Of a stretch of DNA of 64,000 bases, positions 50,413 to 60,199 are shown in pieces. Source of the DNA: Huiozyma naganishii CBS 8797 (Eukaryota > Ascomycota > Saccharomycetes > Saccharomycetales > Saccharomycetaceae). Below the pieces are notes generated by a model that made no database searches, was not told the DNA's origin, and worked only from the letters and a program-made list of their open reading frames with translations. Location: the NCBI RefSeq assembly GCF_000348985.1, contig NC_035922.1, positions 881,604 through 945,603 on the forward strand, in the 5' to 3' direction. Each line of letters opens with the position of its first letter. Within the stretch, counting starts at the first letter, position 1. The translations under genes were made by a program, and so were the position numbers.

Positions 50413-51834
50413 CAGCGCAGTGCGAACGCCCGCCGACGCGCGAACAAGAAACAGCACTTCAGACCGAATACACAGCACCAGTCCCGGTACGAGGGGGCAC
50501 AGACGGACTCGTCCAGGCAACGATATACACCGAAACAGAGGGGCCAGCCAATAGCGAGGAGCCGGCCCACGTCGACACAAACACAAGCACCACCACCATT
50601 GTCGGAGGATGAGTTCTTGTCACACTTGCCCAAGGGACCCAAATTGGGTAGCAATGCTGCACCAGGGCAGAGTAATACTACATATAACAGCACCCAAGCG
50701 GGTGCAAGGACACTGACATTGCCTAGGGGCCCCGCTGCCCCTGCTCCAACTCCTGCTCTTCCAGAACGCAAATACCCGCGTGTCCCCGCGATGCTCTCAC
50801 AAACCAGGGAGGCTTCAGTGTATGAGCGGATCCTCCAAGTCGGCGAGGGTACCTACGGGAAAGTGTACAAGGCGAAGAACTCGTTGACGGGCGGGCTCGT
50901 CGCTTTGAAGAAACTAAGACTGCAAAGCGAGCGGGAGGGCTTCCCAATTACCTCGATCCGTGAGATCAAGTTGCTCCAGTCTTTTGACCACGAGAACGTC
51001 TCCAATATCAGAGAGATTATGGTCGAGTCCTCCAAGGTCATATACATGATCTTCGACTACGCGGACAACGATCTAGGCGGGATCCTCCTCAACAACTCTC
51101 TAAAGTTGTCCGATGCACAACGCAAACACGTCACAAGGCAGCTGCTCGAAGGGTGCAAGTACCTCCACGAACAGAGAGTCATCCACAGGGACATCAAGGG
51201 GTCCAACATCCTTATAGACAACGACGGCCGCTTAAAGATTACAGATTTCGGCCTCGCGAGACGCATGGCACCCTCCCATGGCAACAACGGACAGGGATAC
51301 ACCAACAGAGTGATCACTCTGTGGTACAGGCCGCCAGAATTGCTTCTGGGGACCACCCACTACGGCACAGAGGTAGACATGTGGGGGTGTGGCTGTCTCC
51401 TGTTAGAAATGTTTTACGGGAAGGCCGTATTCCAAGGTGCAAACGAGCTTGAGCAACTCATCGCAGTGTTTCAATTACTAGGGACGCCAACACCAGCTGC
51501 ATTCCCGCAATTGTTCGATATGCCCTGGTTCTTCATGGTCATGCCACTGATAAAGAAGAAGTACGCGGATGTCTTCCACGATACGTTCGCGCACTTGCTT
51601 CCCAGCGGCGCCGCTTTGGAACTCGCTCGCGGACTGCTAGACTACGACCAGAACAAGAGACTCACCGCAAAACAGGCCCTCCAGTGCGTATACTTTACGG
51701 AAGACCCGCAGCCGGAACCTCTCAAGATAGCGAGCGGGTCCGGCGGTGGGTGCCACGAGTACGAGATAAAACTGGCCCGAAAACAGCAGAGGGAGAGGGA
51801 TAAGAAGGCGCAAAGGAGCACCTCCCGCGAGTGA
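50134..51834 (+). CDS. CTK1: CTD kinase I catalytic subunit Ctk1
   Basis: A 566-residue cyclin-dependent kinase (S. cerevisiae Ctk1 has 528). The N-terminal about 225 residues are basic and low-complexity, with an Asn-Gln repeat. The kinase domain shows the loop VGEGTYGKVYKAKN, VIHRDIKGSNILID, DFGLAR, and the T-loop NRVITLWYRPPELLLG. A short basic tail follows. Ctk1 phosphorylates Ser2 of the RNA polymerase II CTD during elongation. The order TGL1-CTK1-HSK3-MRPL31-CMC1 matches YKL140W to YKL137W. Confidence 0.95.
50383..50412 (+). repeat. hexanucleotide repeat AACCAG x5 inside CTK1
   Basis: Five perfect copies of AACCAG encoding five Asn-Gln pairs in the disordered N-terminus of Ctk1. Length changes would keep the frame. 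Confidence 0.9.
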
Positions 51835-51963
51835 TTCACAACATGCACATGCACACTCACACAACATTACACGTACGTAAAGTATGTACCTATGTATGAA
51901 GTTACATAGTAACACGCATTTAGAAACATCATTCTGTAGCGTCAACCAGTTCCACCCAAGGGA

Positions 51964-52233
51964 TCACGCCTGCAGATCCTTCTCTCTCAATTGTTTGCCC
52001 AGCCATTGGTTCGTGGAGAGGAACCAACTGGCGTTGATCTTCCCTAGTTGGCCCACAAGGTTCTTGTCGCATTGCAGCGACAGCATCTCCAGCTCGTCCC
52101 GCGTCGTCTGGAGGTTCGACTGCAGCGACTGCAATTGGTTCGCCAGGTACGTGTACTGCCGTTCCTTCTGACTGTCCATCGCAACGCCCGGTCTGCTTCT
52201 TCTTAACAAGTTCGTCTGCGTGTTATCACTCAT
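51964..52233 (-). CDS. HSK3: DASH/Dam1 complex subunit Hsk3
   Basis: An 89-residue helical protein. The core (about residues 19-75, with KERQYTYLANQLQSLQSNL and NLVGQLGKINASWF) is typical of Hsk3, a small subunit of the Dam1/DASH ring that couples kinetochores to microtubules. S. cerevisiae Hsk3 has 69 residues, and the second ATG (52179) would give 71, so either the N-terminus is extended or translation starts there. Placed between CTK1 and MRPL31, as YKL138C-A is. Confidence 0.9.
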   Translation of the reverse strand: MSDNTQTNLLRRSRPGVAMDSQKERQYTYLANQLQSLQSNLQTTRDELEMLSLQCDKNLVGQLGKINASWFLSTNQWLGKQLREKDLQA

Positions 52234-52445
52234 TGCTTCTATTTAATCAAAATATATACACACATATATATCTATGCGTTTAATGGTGGCAGGTACAGTG
52301 TCCCTGCAACTGCCACTTGGATACATTCAGTGTCAATAACACTGTCTCTAAGTGTCAGTGTTTGTCATTTGTAGGTATTTGCTATTTACATGTTTTAGAT
52401 ACTTAGGATTGGGACGGTGCGGGGTGGATGGACAGCAGTCCTCGA

Positions 52446-52841
52446 TCAGAAGTACCTGTTCGTTCTCTGGGCAGACACTTTAGTCCACTTGGGTACTTTG
52501 TGTATGCCCTTCCGGTACCCTCTAACCTTCTTGTCAAAGACTGTGTACTTGTTCTTGGGCTCCATCTCCGATTCCTTCGGAAAGTACGCGGGCTTGTTCA
52601 GCAACCTCAGTAGCTTGCTCCGCGGTTGAAACTTCTCCGGCATGGCCACGGCCTCCTCATATCCGATCCCCTTCTCCTCGCACCTCGCAACGTGCAGCCC
52701 TAGCGTCACCTGCTCGATAACACTGTCCACACTCCGTAACCGGCTCCTCTGTCTCCGCTTCTGAGGTGCAGACATCCTCCAGGGAATCTTCCACAGCAGT
52801 CCACCCATCGCAGGGGAGCTCGCTCTAAAGGGACCAAGCAT
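52446..52841 (-). CDS. MRPL31: mitochondrial ribosomal large subunit protein mL60 (Mrpl31)
   Basis: A 131-residue basic protein, exactly the S. cerevisiae length. It starts [20 protein letters not shown], has [16 protein letters not shown], and ends [19 protein letters not shown], all close to Mrpl31. It is imported into mitochondria and is part of the mitoribosome large subunit. ATG 52841 was chosen over an in-frame upstream ATG (52871) because it matches the family start. Confidence 0.94.
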   Translation of the reverse strand: MLGPFRASSPAMGGLLWKIPWRMSAPQKRRQRSRLRSVDSVIEQVTLGLHVARCEEKGIGYEEAVAMPEKFQPRSKLLRLLNKPAYFPKESEMEPKNKYTVFDKKVRGYRKGIHKVPKWTKVSAQRTNRYF

Positions 52842-53017
52842 CGTAGAAGTATATGTGTTTGTGTCAACCACCTGTTGGGCGTACTATCAGCACTGTGTGA
52901 GGTGAAGTTGCTCGAGGAATAATATATATCAATCTGCAGTTCGAATGTTATAATTGCAACAGTAACACAACTGTTCAACGACTAAAGGGGAACTTCAGAC
53001 ACTCCGTACATCTATAC

Positions 53018-53371
53018 ATGTCCACAGAAACACAGGGTAGTACGCAAGGTAAAGACGGTGTCGCTCACCACAATGTTAAGATCCCGATCTGGGTGCTTTC
53101 ACCACAGGAGGAGAAGAAAGCAAGGAAGAACTTGAAGACGTTCACGTACGAAAAGTGTGGTGAGTACGTCCAGGCAATGGCTAATTGTGCCAAGCAGCAC
53201 GGGGTGAAGGTTTTCCCCAGCTGCAGCGCGGAGCGGGACAAGATGAAGGAGTGTCTCATGTTCTATCAGCTGGACGAGAAGTATCTCGATGAACAAAGGA
53301 ACTTGATCGTGGTGAAGAAAATCGAGAAGCTGGAGGAGAGGCTGAAACAGCAAAAAGCGCAACTCAAATGA
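53018..53371 (+). CDS. CMC1: Cmc1, twin CX9C copper-handling assembly factor for cytochrome oxidase
   Basis: A 117-residue intermembrane-space protein (S. cerevisiae Cmc1 has 111). The twin CX9C motifs are exact: CGEYVQAMANC (about residues 48-58) and CSAERDKMKEC (about 69-79). The N-terminal IPIWVLSPQEE is typical of Cmc1, and a C-terminal coiled coil (KKIEKLEERLKQQKAQLK) follows. Cmc1 stabilises Cox1 during complex IV assembly. It is divergent from MRPL31 across 176 bp. Confidence 0.95.
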   Translation: MSTETQGSTQGKDGVAHHNVKIPIWVLSPQEEKKARKNLKTFTYEKCGEYVQAMANCAKQHGVKVFPSCSAERDKMKECLMFYQLDEKYLDEQRNLIVVKKIEKLEERLKQQKAQLK

Positions 53372-53511
53372 ACCTCTGCTGTTCTACTTGATTGACACAC
53401 GATGTGTGTGTGCCCACTTGAATTCTCTTTCCCTTTTTCTGTATATAATGAGTTCTTCGTGTAACGCTCCTTAGTTACACGATTTACGTACTAATAATGA
53501 ACCCCCTCTTG

Positions 53512-55662
53512 TCAGAACAAGTTGAGTAAGTCTTGAGTTGTCGATGAAACTTTCTTTGTGTCTGAGCCCTCCGGACCGGACCCCACACTCAAGTTTTGCA
53601 TGCCTTCCGTCGCCGCCACGAGATTGGGACTGGTGATTGTATGCGCGGGAGCACTGCTCTCGTTATCCAGATTGAATATATCATCCAGTTCATCCAGTAG
53701 AGTTGGTTTTGTTGTCACCATTGAAGGCTGATGAGGCGTTGTCGCTGTCAAAATCAAGCAGCACATCGTCACGGCCCTAGACAACTCATTGTTAGCAAGG
53801 TCCTCCAGGTCACCAAGACGGTGGCTCTGGATCACGTGTTGGCGCTGCGTGGCCCTCCTTTCGCTATCCACAGAAGGTTTGTAATATATCGAACTTATCG
53901 TGCCCAACTCACCCAGCAGTTTCTCAAGCACCTCTGGCGAGAACTTGTTTAAAATGTCGTCAACTTTCGGCAAACTGGCAGTGCAAAGATCTTCGATCAG
54001 TTTGTCACTTGTGCCCTCCATCGAAAAGCATCTCCAGTAAATCATCGCCAAGTCACGAACGTCAACAGCCACGGCCTCGTTTGTTGCTGCTTCAAACACA
54101 TTCGGCAACACCGCACCGTCGAGTCTTGAGTGTAGTCTCACCACAGTTATCAACAGAGATAACTGGGTCAGTGTCTCTTCCTGAGTGAAATTCTGGACAA
54201 AACCATCTATCTTATCTCCTAGCGAAGGGAAGTGCTGCGGATACACTCCCATCAGCCATACATAGTTGCACTTGGCGACATCTGTTTGTAAGACTGTCTC
54301 GAGGGGACTCCATGCATTGAATATGGAACAGACCTGCCTTCCCATCTCTACGTTATCGGGACAGTGTCTTAATAGGCTGCACATCGNNNNNNNNNNNNNN
54401 NNNNGAAGGTCTCCGCACAGTACATCCAGCACCTTTTGAATAAAAACAGGATCCGAATATTTTATGCCTAGCTGAGCCAACCCTTGGATTGCCCGCGTCA
54501 CGAACTCCGGTTCAAATTCCATGGCGTATTCCTTCAGCTCGTTTAACAATAGGGTGCATTGTTTAATATTTGATGGGTCGACTAACCGAACCAGGATACT
54601 CAATTTTTCTATTTTAACGTACAATGGGTCATTGAACTTCACGTAGAAGATCCTTAGTTCCTTCGTCAAAAGTTCAGGGTATTTTTCGAGAACGATCCTG
54701 ATATTCTTCAATGCCACATACTGAATCTCGTGCGGTGTTGACATTAGCGATACTAAAGCCGATGTGATTTTCTTACCTAATAGAGAATTGACGTTGAAAA
54801 GGGATGGGTCCAGCATAGGTGCATTCTTTAGTATGACCTTGATAGTTGCTAGCACAACAGCTGGGTTGACGTGCTGTAAATGCGCCGTGACTCTATCGAT
54901 AATGTCTTTTGCCTCAATGCTGTCTCTAGCGTTATATTCGGATAGTGCACCAAGAATAGTTATCCTAGCCCATTCCGTGCATTCGTTTAATACGGATAAG
55001 AATTGGGAAACATGTGTCTGCGTCAGCTTGACCAGATCAACAACAGACGGGTCGATCGCATTGATCTCTGTTAGCGAGGCAATGGCATTGGCGATCACCA
55101 TCGGATTTTGGTCATCTAGTCCGTGAACCAGGTCTTCCAACACGCCCAGTTCTATGCATAGGTCCCTGTTCAATTGAAATAGCTTGGCAACACATATAAC
55201 GGCCGTTTTCCGCACATAAGGATTGTCGTCTTGTAACGTCCGGCGTAAGGGGACCTCGATATATTCTAATATCTTGTCCACCCTAATCATGGACATGGTT
55301 CTGATGGCCATGCACCTGATCAGTGGGTTGGGATCCTGTGCATCCGTAATAAATGTATTAACCGCTAGGATACATAGCTCTGGATGTGTTTCTGCATAGT
55401 TCATCACGTATAAATACACCAACTTTTTCTGCTCGATATCATTAGTTGCTATATTCTTCAAAACGTCCGGAAACAAACTGGAAACATCCTTCGCCAACGT
55501 CATCTGCTGTATGGTTTTTTTGATTGCATCTTTACGAGTCTGCGGATAAGGAGAAACCAATCCTGTTCTCAATTCAGCCAGCTCACCTTTGTTTGATATT
55601 GTAGGTGCAACCCTAATAGAGTTTTTCAGAAACTTTTTGATTTTTTTATCCAACGGCGGCAT
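53512..55662 (-). CDS. APL2: beta-adaptin, large subunit of AP-1 (Apl2), with a short assembly gap
   Basis: A 716-residue beta1-adaptin (S. cerevisiae Apl2 has 726). The N-terminal trunk of helical repeats begins MPPLDKKIKKFLKNSIRVAP, with TRKDAIKKTIQQMTLAKDVSSLFPDV. The C-terminal hinge is acidic and ends in DLLNLF, a clathrin-box-like LLNLF; there is no large ear domain, as in yeast Apl2. AP-1 sorts cargo at the trans-Golgi and endosomes. A gap of 18 N (54387-54404) falls about codons 420-426 and keeps the frame. The start is ATG 55662 (a TTG lies 6 nt upstream). Confidence 0.94.
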   Translation of the reverse strand: MPPLDKKIKKFLKNSIRVAPTISNKGELAELRTGLVSPYPQTRKDAIKKTIQQMTLAKDVSSLFPDVLKNIATNDIEQKKLVYLYVMNYAETHPELCILAVNTFITDAQDPNPLIRCMAIRTMSMIRVDKILEYIEVPLRRTLQDDNPYVRKTAVICVAKLFQLNRDLCIELGVLEDLVHGLDDQNPMVIANAIASLTEINAIDPSVVDLVKLTQTHVSQFLSVLNECTEWARITILGALSEYNARDSIEAKDIIDRVTAHLQHVNPAVVLATIKVILKNAPMLDPSLFNVNSLLGKKITSALVSLMSTPHEIQYVALKNIRIVLEKYPELLTKELRIFYVKFNDPLYVKIEKLSILVRLVDPSNIKQCTLLLNELKEYAMEFEPEFVTRAIQGLAQLGIKYSDPVFIQKVLDVLCGDLXXXXXXXMCSLLRHCPDNVEMGRQVCSIFNAWSPLETVLQTDVAKCNYVWLMGVYPQHFPSLGDKIDGFVQNFTQEETLTQLSLLITVVRLHSRLDGAVLPNVFEAATNEAVAVDVRDLAMIYWRCFSMEGTSDKLIEDLCTASLPKVDDILNKFSPEVLEKLLGELGTISSIYYKPSVDSERRATQRQHVIQSHRLGDLEDLANNELSRAVTMCCLILTATTPHQPSMVTTKPTLLDELDDIFNLDNESSAPAHTITSPNLVAATEGMQNLSVGSGPEGSDTKKVSSTTQDLLNLF
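54387..54404. other. assembly gap (18 N) inside APL2
   Basis: Eighteen undetermined bases. The frame is open and continuous on both sides, so the gap size is consistent with six codons. Confidence 0.99.
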
Positions 55663-55973
55663 GCTCAATTATATTAGCCTTCAACTAACGGTAAGTTGGC
55701 ACCACAATCCACAACGATTGGAACACAGCTCTCAATACTCTACGCCCTCTCAGTTCCACTCGTAATACGTGCGAATCGCAAGTTGTTCATCTCATTTTTG
55801 ATGTGTTTTTTTTCTCTATATTTTTTCTCTAATTTTGTTCTATCACGTGATGTGGAGGTTTAAAGCAGAGAAGGATGTCCAACCTCTTCGGTAACTGACA
55901 AGACAGTCCATGCTGTGCAACCTTCTGAACTATATACATGTACTCGTTGATATCTTACTTTTTAAAAAAAAAA
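55663..55973. other. intergenic region APL2-OCT1
   Basis: 311 bp. It holds the APL2 promoter, with an ATCACGTGAT palindrome at about 55842-55851, and the OCT1 3' end. No gene is visible. Confidence 0.5.
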
Positions 55974-58343
55974 CTATATATTATCAGCCTGTGCAATGTA
56001 CTCCATCGCTTTTGTGTCGCCCTTCTTTAACATGGGCTGGTCTAAAACGTCCGCTATACACTCCCAGGGGTCTCTTAGACCACCCCACTTCAACACGGCG
56101 TTCTTGAAATTTTCACCGCCGGTCCTGCTGAACGGGTCGTTCACAAATAGACAATCCCATATCTTTGCAGCAATTGCTCTGTCCAAAAGGTAACTGTAGT
56201 AGGTGGCTCCGTAGCCAAACAAATGGCCAAACTTACCACACCAGTTCGTTTGATCGTCGACAAGGACTTCCAGGTTCCGTTCCAGATCATGGTATAGCTC
56301 CACCACGTCCAAATCTCTTACGTGGAAAATGATGTTGTTGTCGTAGAGCCTTTGATCTAACATTGCCATCTTGGCCTGCGCAAAAGTCTCGCAGTTTTGC
56401 AAATACCTAGTGCTGTTCAACTCCTCTGCCAATAGGTCTTCAGGAACTTTCTCTTTAGTGATATAATGTCTCCCAATACCCTTCAACACCCTTGGGTCTC
56501 TCGCGAAATGTTCCATTATAATGCTCGGTAACTCAACGAAATCAGTGGTGCATCTTGTCCCGCTAATATTTTGCAGCTTTGTCTGGCCCAACATGGAGTG
56601 CATGGCGTGGCCCATTTCATGGAATAACGTTTCGATCTCACTCAGTTGAAGAAGGCATAGTTCGTTATCGCTGGTCCGGGCGAAATTACAAACTAACGAT
56701 ATTATTGGTAACTGAAACTTCTCCCCCCGCGAATTGACGCCCGATTGTAAGATAGAAGGATCGTTCTCTTCCGCGTACAGCTCTCTGGAACAACAAACGG
56801 TAAAATGAGCCGGACTTGATGTTTTAGCCTTGCGCTCAAATAGATCACAGTATACCACACCAATGATGTTGTTGTTTTCGGTTTTGACATTCACCCTTCG
56901 GACCTCTGAGCTCCAAGTCTCTCCTGGTATGGAGGCAACCACCTCCAAAGAGATTCCGTAAATGCTTTTGAATAAGTTGGACAAACCTTCAAGGACGGAA
57001 CCTAGTGTAAAGTATGCGTTTATGGGTTCGTGATTTGTTAGTTGATTTTTAGCCTTCCGTGTCTGTTGACTCTTCGCTACATAATAATCACGGTCCCATG
57101 GCCGTACAGTCTCCAATATTTCCTTTTCTGAGTTTGCTTCTGGGAGCCCCAAATCGTTAAGTTTCATATTGGCTAACAATTTCAATTCCTCTGCGGCCAT
57201 CGGTTTTGTGTGTTCCATCAATCTGGTAATGAAATTTAAAACGTTCTCTGGCGATTTGGCCATTTTACCCTGGAGCTGATACACAGCAAACCCAACTTTA
57301 CCCATTATATTGGACAGTACAGAACGCATTTTGACCATGTGGGTCAATCTGTTGATTTGTTTATCAGGACAACTATGAAGTGCCGTCCATACTGCTTTCC
57401 GAGCGTTCTCGTTCTTACAAGATCTCAATATTATGTAAGGTGCCGTTCCATATGCTGGTACTTTATAATGTGTTCCACGTACAGTGGTTGTTAGTTGACG
57501 TAAAAGAATCGGACTTACCCCACTGTTATCAAGCTCCTCTGAAGCAATCTCTATAAACTCAGAACGCAGCCAGTTTGTGTTGTTGATGAAATCTTGACCC
57601 ACAAGACTTATATCTTGGGACATTTCAATAAATCTGTCCCTCGTGTCTGTGCTCATATAGATTCCTGACTTCTCAAAATCTTCCAAAAGTATCTTGCCAA
57701 CCTTCAACTCCTCTTGTGTCAGCTTAGAAACTATTTCTTTCGTCGATAAAACTTGTTTCAGCGTATTACACAGGTTGACATCTGTATTCAAAATATTCAT
57801 AAACTCAAACATCTCTTCATGGCATTCCTGCGCAACAGATATATATGCTTCACTAGGATGGGCCGACCTAATGAACTCACACAAATCGATGACTCTACAA
57901 AGAGTGTCACTTAATTGATCCAACCTGACAATAAACTTCAGTAGTCCATCAGGCGTCTTATCTGTTCTCAAGGTCTCCACCAAACTATTAGCTATTGATA
58001 AAGATCTCTTCGTAAATTGTTTCAGTCCTTTGGGACTATGCAAATAAGGGTTGTTGAACAGTCCGGTTTTTGGTGCAGTTGCGCCGCCGCCCAGCTTTGA
58101 AAATAATAAATTGGTCATTGTTCCACTATGAGCTACCTCCCCGTTCCTTCTGTTTATCGATTCCCAGTATAGTCCATCATCAAAAGCTCTTGCAAGATTC
58201 ACTGGTGTTGGCTTCCGTGAACTTGTCGCATCTATCAAGGTTCGTGACGTTTGTGTTAAATTCCTCCGAGTTGATACCAGACCGATACTTCGGGATACCA
58301 AACTCGCCGAGGAGTGTTTCTGTGCCACAAGGGTAACCCTCAT
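55974..58343 (-). CDS. OCT1: mitochondrial intermediate peptidase Oct1
   Basis: A 789-residue M3-family zinc metallopeptidase (S. cerevisiae Oct1 has 772). It removes an octapeptide from imported proteins after matrix processing. The first about 45 residues are rich in Arg and Ser with no acidic residue (RVTLVAQKHSSASLVSRS), a good presequence. The zinc motif HEMGHAMHS (about residue 583) with the downstream Glu region is intact. ATG 58343 is the first ATG; the frame upstream opens only with TTG. Neighbours APL2 and MGR3/YKL133C match YKL135C-YKL133C. Confidence 0.95.
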   Translation of the reverse strand: MRVTLVAQKHSSASLVSRSIGLVSTRRNLTQTSRTLIDATSSRKPTPVNLARAFDDGLYWESINRRNGEVAHSGTMTNLLFSKLGGGATAPKTGLFNNPYLHSPKGLKQFTKRSLSIANSLVETLRTDKTPDGLLKFIVRLDQLSDTLCRVIDLCEFIRSAHPSEAYISVAQECHEEMFEFMNILNTDVNLCNTLKQVLSTKEIVSKLTQEELKVGKILLEDFEKSGIYMSTDTRDRFIEMSQDISLVGQDFINNTNWLRSEFIEIASEELDNSGVSPILLRQLTTTVRGTHYKVPAYGTAPYIILRSCKNENARKAVWTALHSCPDKQINRLTHMVKMRSVLSNIMGKVGFAVYQLQGKMAKSPENVLNFITRLMEHTKPMAAEELKLLANMKLNDLGLPEANSEKEILETVRPWDRDYYVAKSQQTRKAKNQLTNHEPINAYFTLGSVLEGLSNLFKSIYGISLEVVASIPGETWSSEVRRVNVKTENNNIIGVVYCDLFERKAKTSSPAHFTVCCSRELYAEENDPSILQSGVNSRGEKFQLPIISLVCNFARTSDNELCLLQLSEIETLFHEMGHAMHSMLGQTKLQNISGTRCTTDFVELPSIIMEHFARDPRVLKGIGRHYITKEKVPEDLLAEELNSTRYLQNCETFAQAKMAMLDQRLYDNNIIFHVRDLDVVELYHDLERNLEVLVDDQTNWCGKFGHLFGYGATYYSYLLDRAIAAKIWDCLFVNDPFSRTGGENFKNAVLKWGGLRDPWECIADVLDQPMLKKGDTKAMEYIAQADNI

Positions 58344-58634
58344 AATGTGTGTGTGTTGTGTGAATGTTGGCAACTTCCAACACCAGAACCAGCCTTTCTT
58401 ATCAAATATCTGCGCGTAGTTGTGACATTTTATACCACATCTTTCTATGATGCAATTCTAGACTTTTTTCAATGACATAATTTATAAGATATTGGCAGTT
58501 CGACGTTCAAAGAGGGAGCGGTTCGAAAGTGGTTGCAGACAGTTGCAATTCTAAAGGAATATATAGATTGTTTCTTGTGGACTTTGAATATATATATGTA
58601 CACGTATGCTGTCGGTGAGGATAATGTTACAGTA

Positions 58635-59915
58635 TTAAACGCCCTCCCTTATCCTAGACAACTCTCTGTCGGCTTCAAAACACAAATCTTGGAAACCGAT
58701 CTCTGTGGCCATGGTTTTGGCCTCATTTAGTAGCATCTTTGCTTCCATGGGATTTCCCCTGTGCAGTTTAATAACACCTAGGCCGTATAATGACAGCGTA
58801 ATGGCTTGTAGGGTCTCTGGTTCAACATTTCTGGATGCAATGACTGCTTTTTCGGTTCGACCAGCGCCGGCAATGACATTTTCGTAATATCTTGTTGCCA
58901 TACTCATAAAGTTATCATGGTTATTTTGTAGTAATAAAATGGCGTCAGGATCACCTCCCTGTTTTTTCAATGTGTACAATGCGTTTTCCATTTTTTCGGA
59001 TTTCAAGTATAGCAAAGAGCCAAGATTTGCCTGGGATAGCAGAATCTTGCCAGGTGACACATTTCCCAGCACCATCCATCCAACAGTAACCAATTTGGAT
59101 GATAATGCTTCTTCGATGTCATTTGCCTTTAGACAAAGTTCGGTGTGTAAGTCTCTCGTGGCAAAAAACTCCTCTTTGAAAGGTTCAAGGATGTGTCGAT
59201 ATCGTTTCATATCAGGGATATCCCTCTTCGTTCTCAATTTAGCAATATTATCTGTATTTGTTACCAATTCCTTCAGTTGAGGATCTTTTTTGAAGATCTC
59301 ATCCTGAACTAAATCCAGATGGTACTGCAAATATCGTGGAGCAGCAGAAGAGGGTTCCTTCGTGCAACCCTCTTGATTTTCAAAAACTTTTACAATGCAG
59401 CTTAGATCTCTCTTTATGAGTTCCCCACGTTTTTGTTCGGATTCTACCGTGTTCTGTTTCAATGCAGTGTCGATTCGCTTCAAAATGTCAAAGTATACGG
59501 TGTTAGCCCTCTGTTTCAAATTCAACTTTTCGTACATTTCAGCAATTTTGATCTCAATTCCAGTGTACCCATCGGAAAGCGGGTCCATTTCTAACCTCTT
59601 ACATTCTTCGAGAGCATCTATGAAAAACCTTAATCCAGTCTCGTAATCCTGAAATTTCCTCTCTTGCCATAATCCATTTCTTAACAATTTAGCGACAGAT
59701 TTCGGAAACGGATTATGTGGATAGTAGTACCACCAAAGACTGTACCCAACGAGAGAGAGAGCGGCTAACTGTGCATATGGAACATATTTCTTTGGAACCG
59801 TAAAGGCCGGGAACGCTGCCTTCAACGGTTTTCCTCTTCCATCAAATGCAAGACTCGGTGTCTTTACCAACCGTTTGGCAGCAGGTCTATTGAACTTTAA
59901 TAGAAACTTCAACAT
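58635..59915 (-). CDS. MGR3: Mgr3/YKL133C-like inner-membrane TPR protein
   Basis: A 426-residue mitochondrial protein. The N-terminus is basic (MLKFLLKFNRPAAKRLVKTP). A single membrane segment lies at about 48-65 (AQLAALSLVGYSLWWYYYP), and the rest is a helical TPR-like domain in the intermembrane space. In S. cerevisiae two duplicates exist: MGR3 (YMR115W), an adaptor that helps bring substrates to the i-AAA protease Yme1 with Mgr1, and YKL133C. The neighbours OCT1 (YKL134C) and FOL3 (YMR113W) come from both tracks, so this is probably the single-copy counterpart. Confidence 0.85.
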   Translation of the reverse strand: MLKFLLKFNRPAAKRLVKTPSLAFDGRGKPLKAAFPAFTVPKKYVPYAQLAALSLVGYSLWWYYYPHNPFPKSVAKLLRNGLWQERKFQDYETGLRFFIDALEECKRLEMDPLSDGYTGIEIKIAEMYEKLNLKQRANTVYFDILKRIDTALKQNTVESEQKRGELIKRDLSCIVKVFENQEGCTKEPSSAAPRYLQYHLDLVQDEIFKKDPQLKELVTNTDNIAKLRTKRDIPDMKRYRHILEPFKEEFFATRDLHTELCLKANDIEEALSSKLVTVGWMVLGNVSPGKILLSQANLGSLLYLKSEKMENALYTLKKQGGDPDAILLLQNNHDNFMSMATRYYENVIAGAGRTEKAVIASRNVEPETLQAITLSLYGLGVIKLHRGNPMEAKMLLNEAKTMATEIGFQDLCFEADRELSRIREGV

Positions 59916-60199
59916 AGAATCGTTGGCCCTCTTTTTTGCTTATAGATTGTGTCTTGATAATCTTGTGATGCATCTGTGACTTTGTGCTATACCCTCTTCT
60001 CCGCCTTTTAACCTTAAATGGCAAAAAAACGAAGGGACAATAGAAAATGATCTTACTCGAGTGGTTGCGCTATACCAAGAACTCAAGGGCAATAGAGACA
60101 TGGAGGTGATTGTCATGGCATTATAATGACGTATGTATGTGATCCAAATAAATGTAATATGTAATTTGCGGTTTGTATTTTTAGTATTGTGGTTGCCTA

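Noticed and set aside
55780..55852. ATCACGTG plus AT-rich run upstream of APL2 as a centromere
   Set aside because: The AT-rich stretch is short and no CDEIII match follows.
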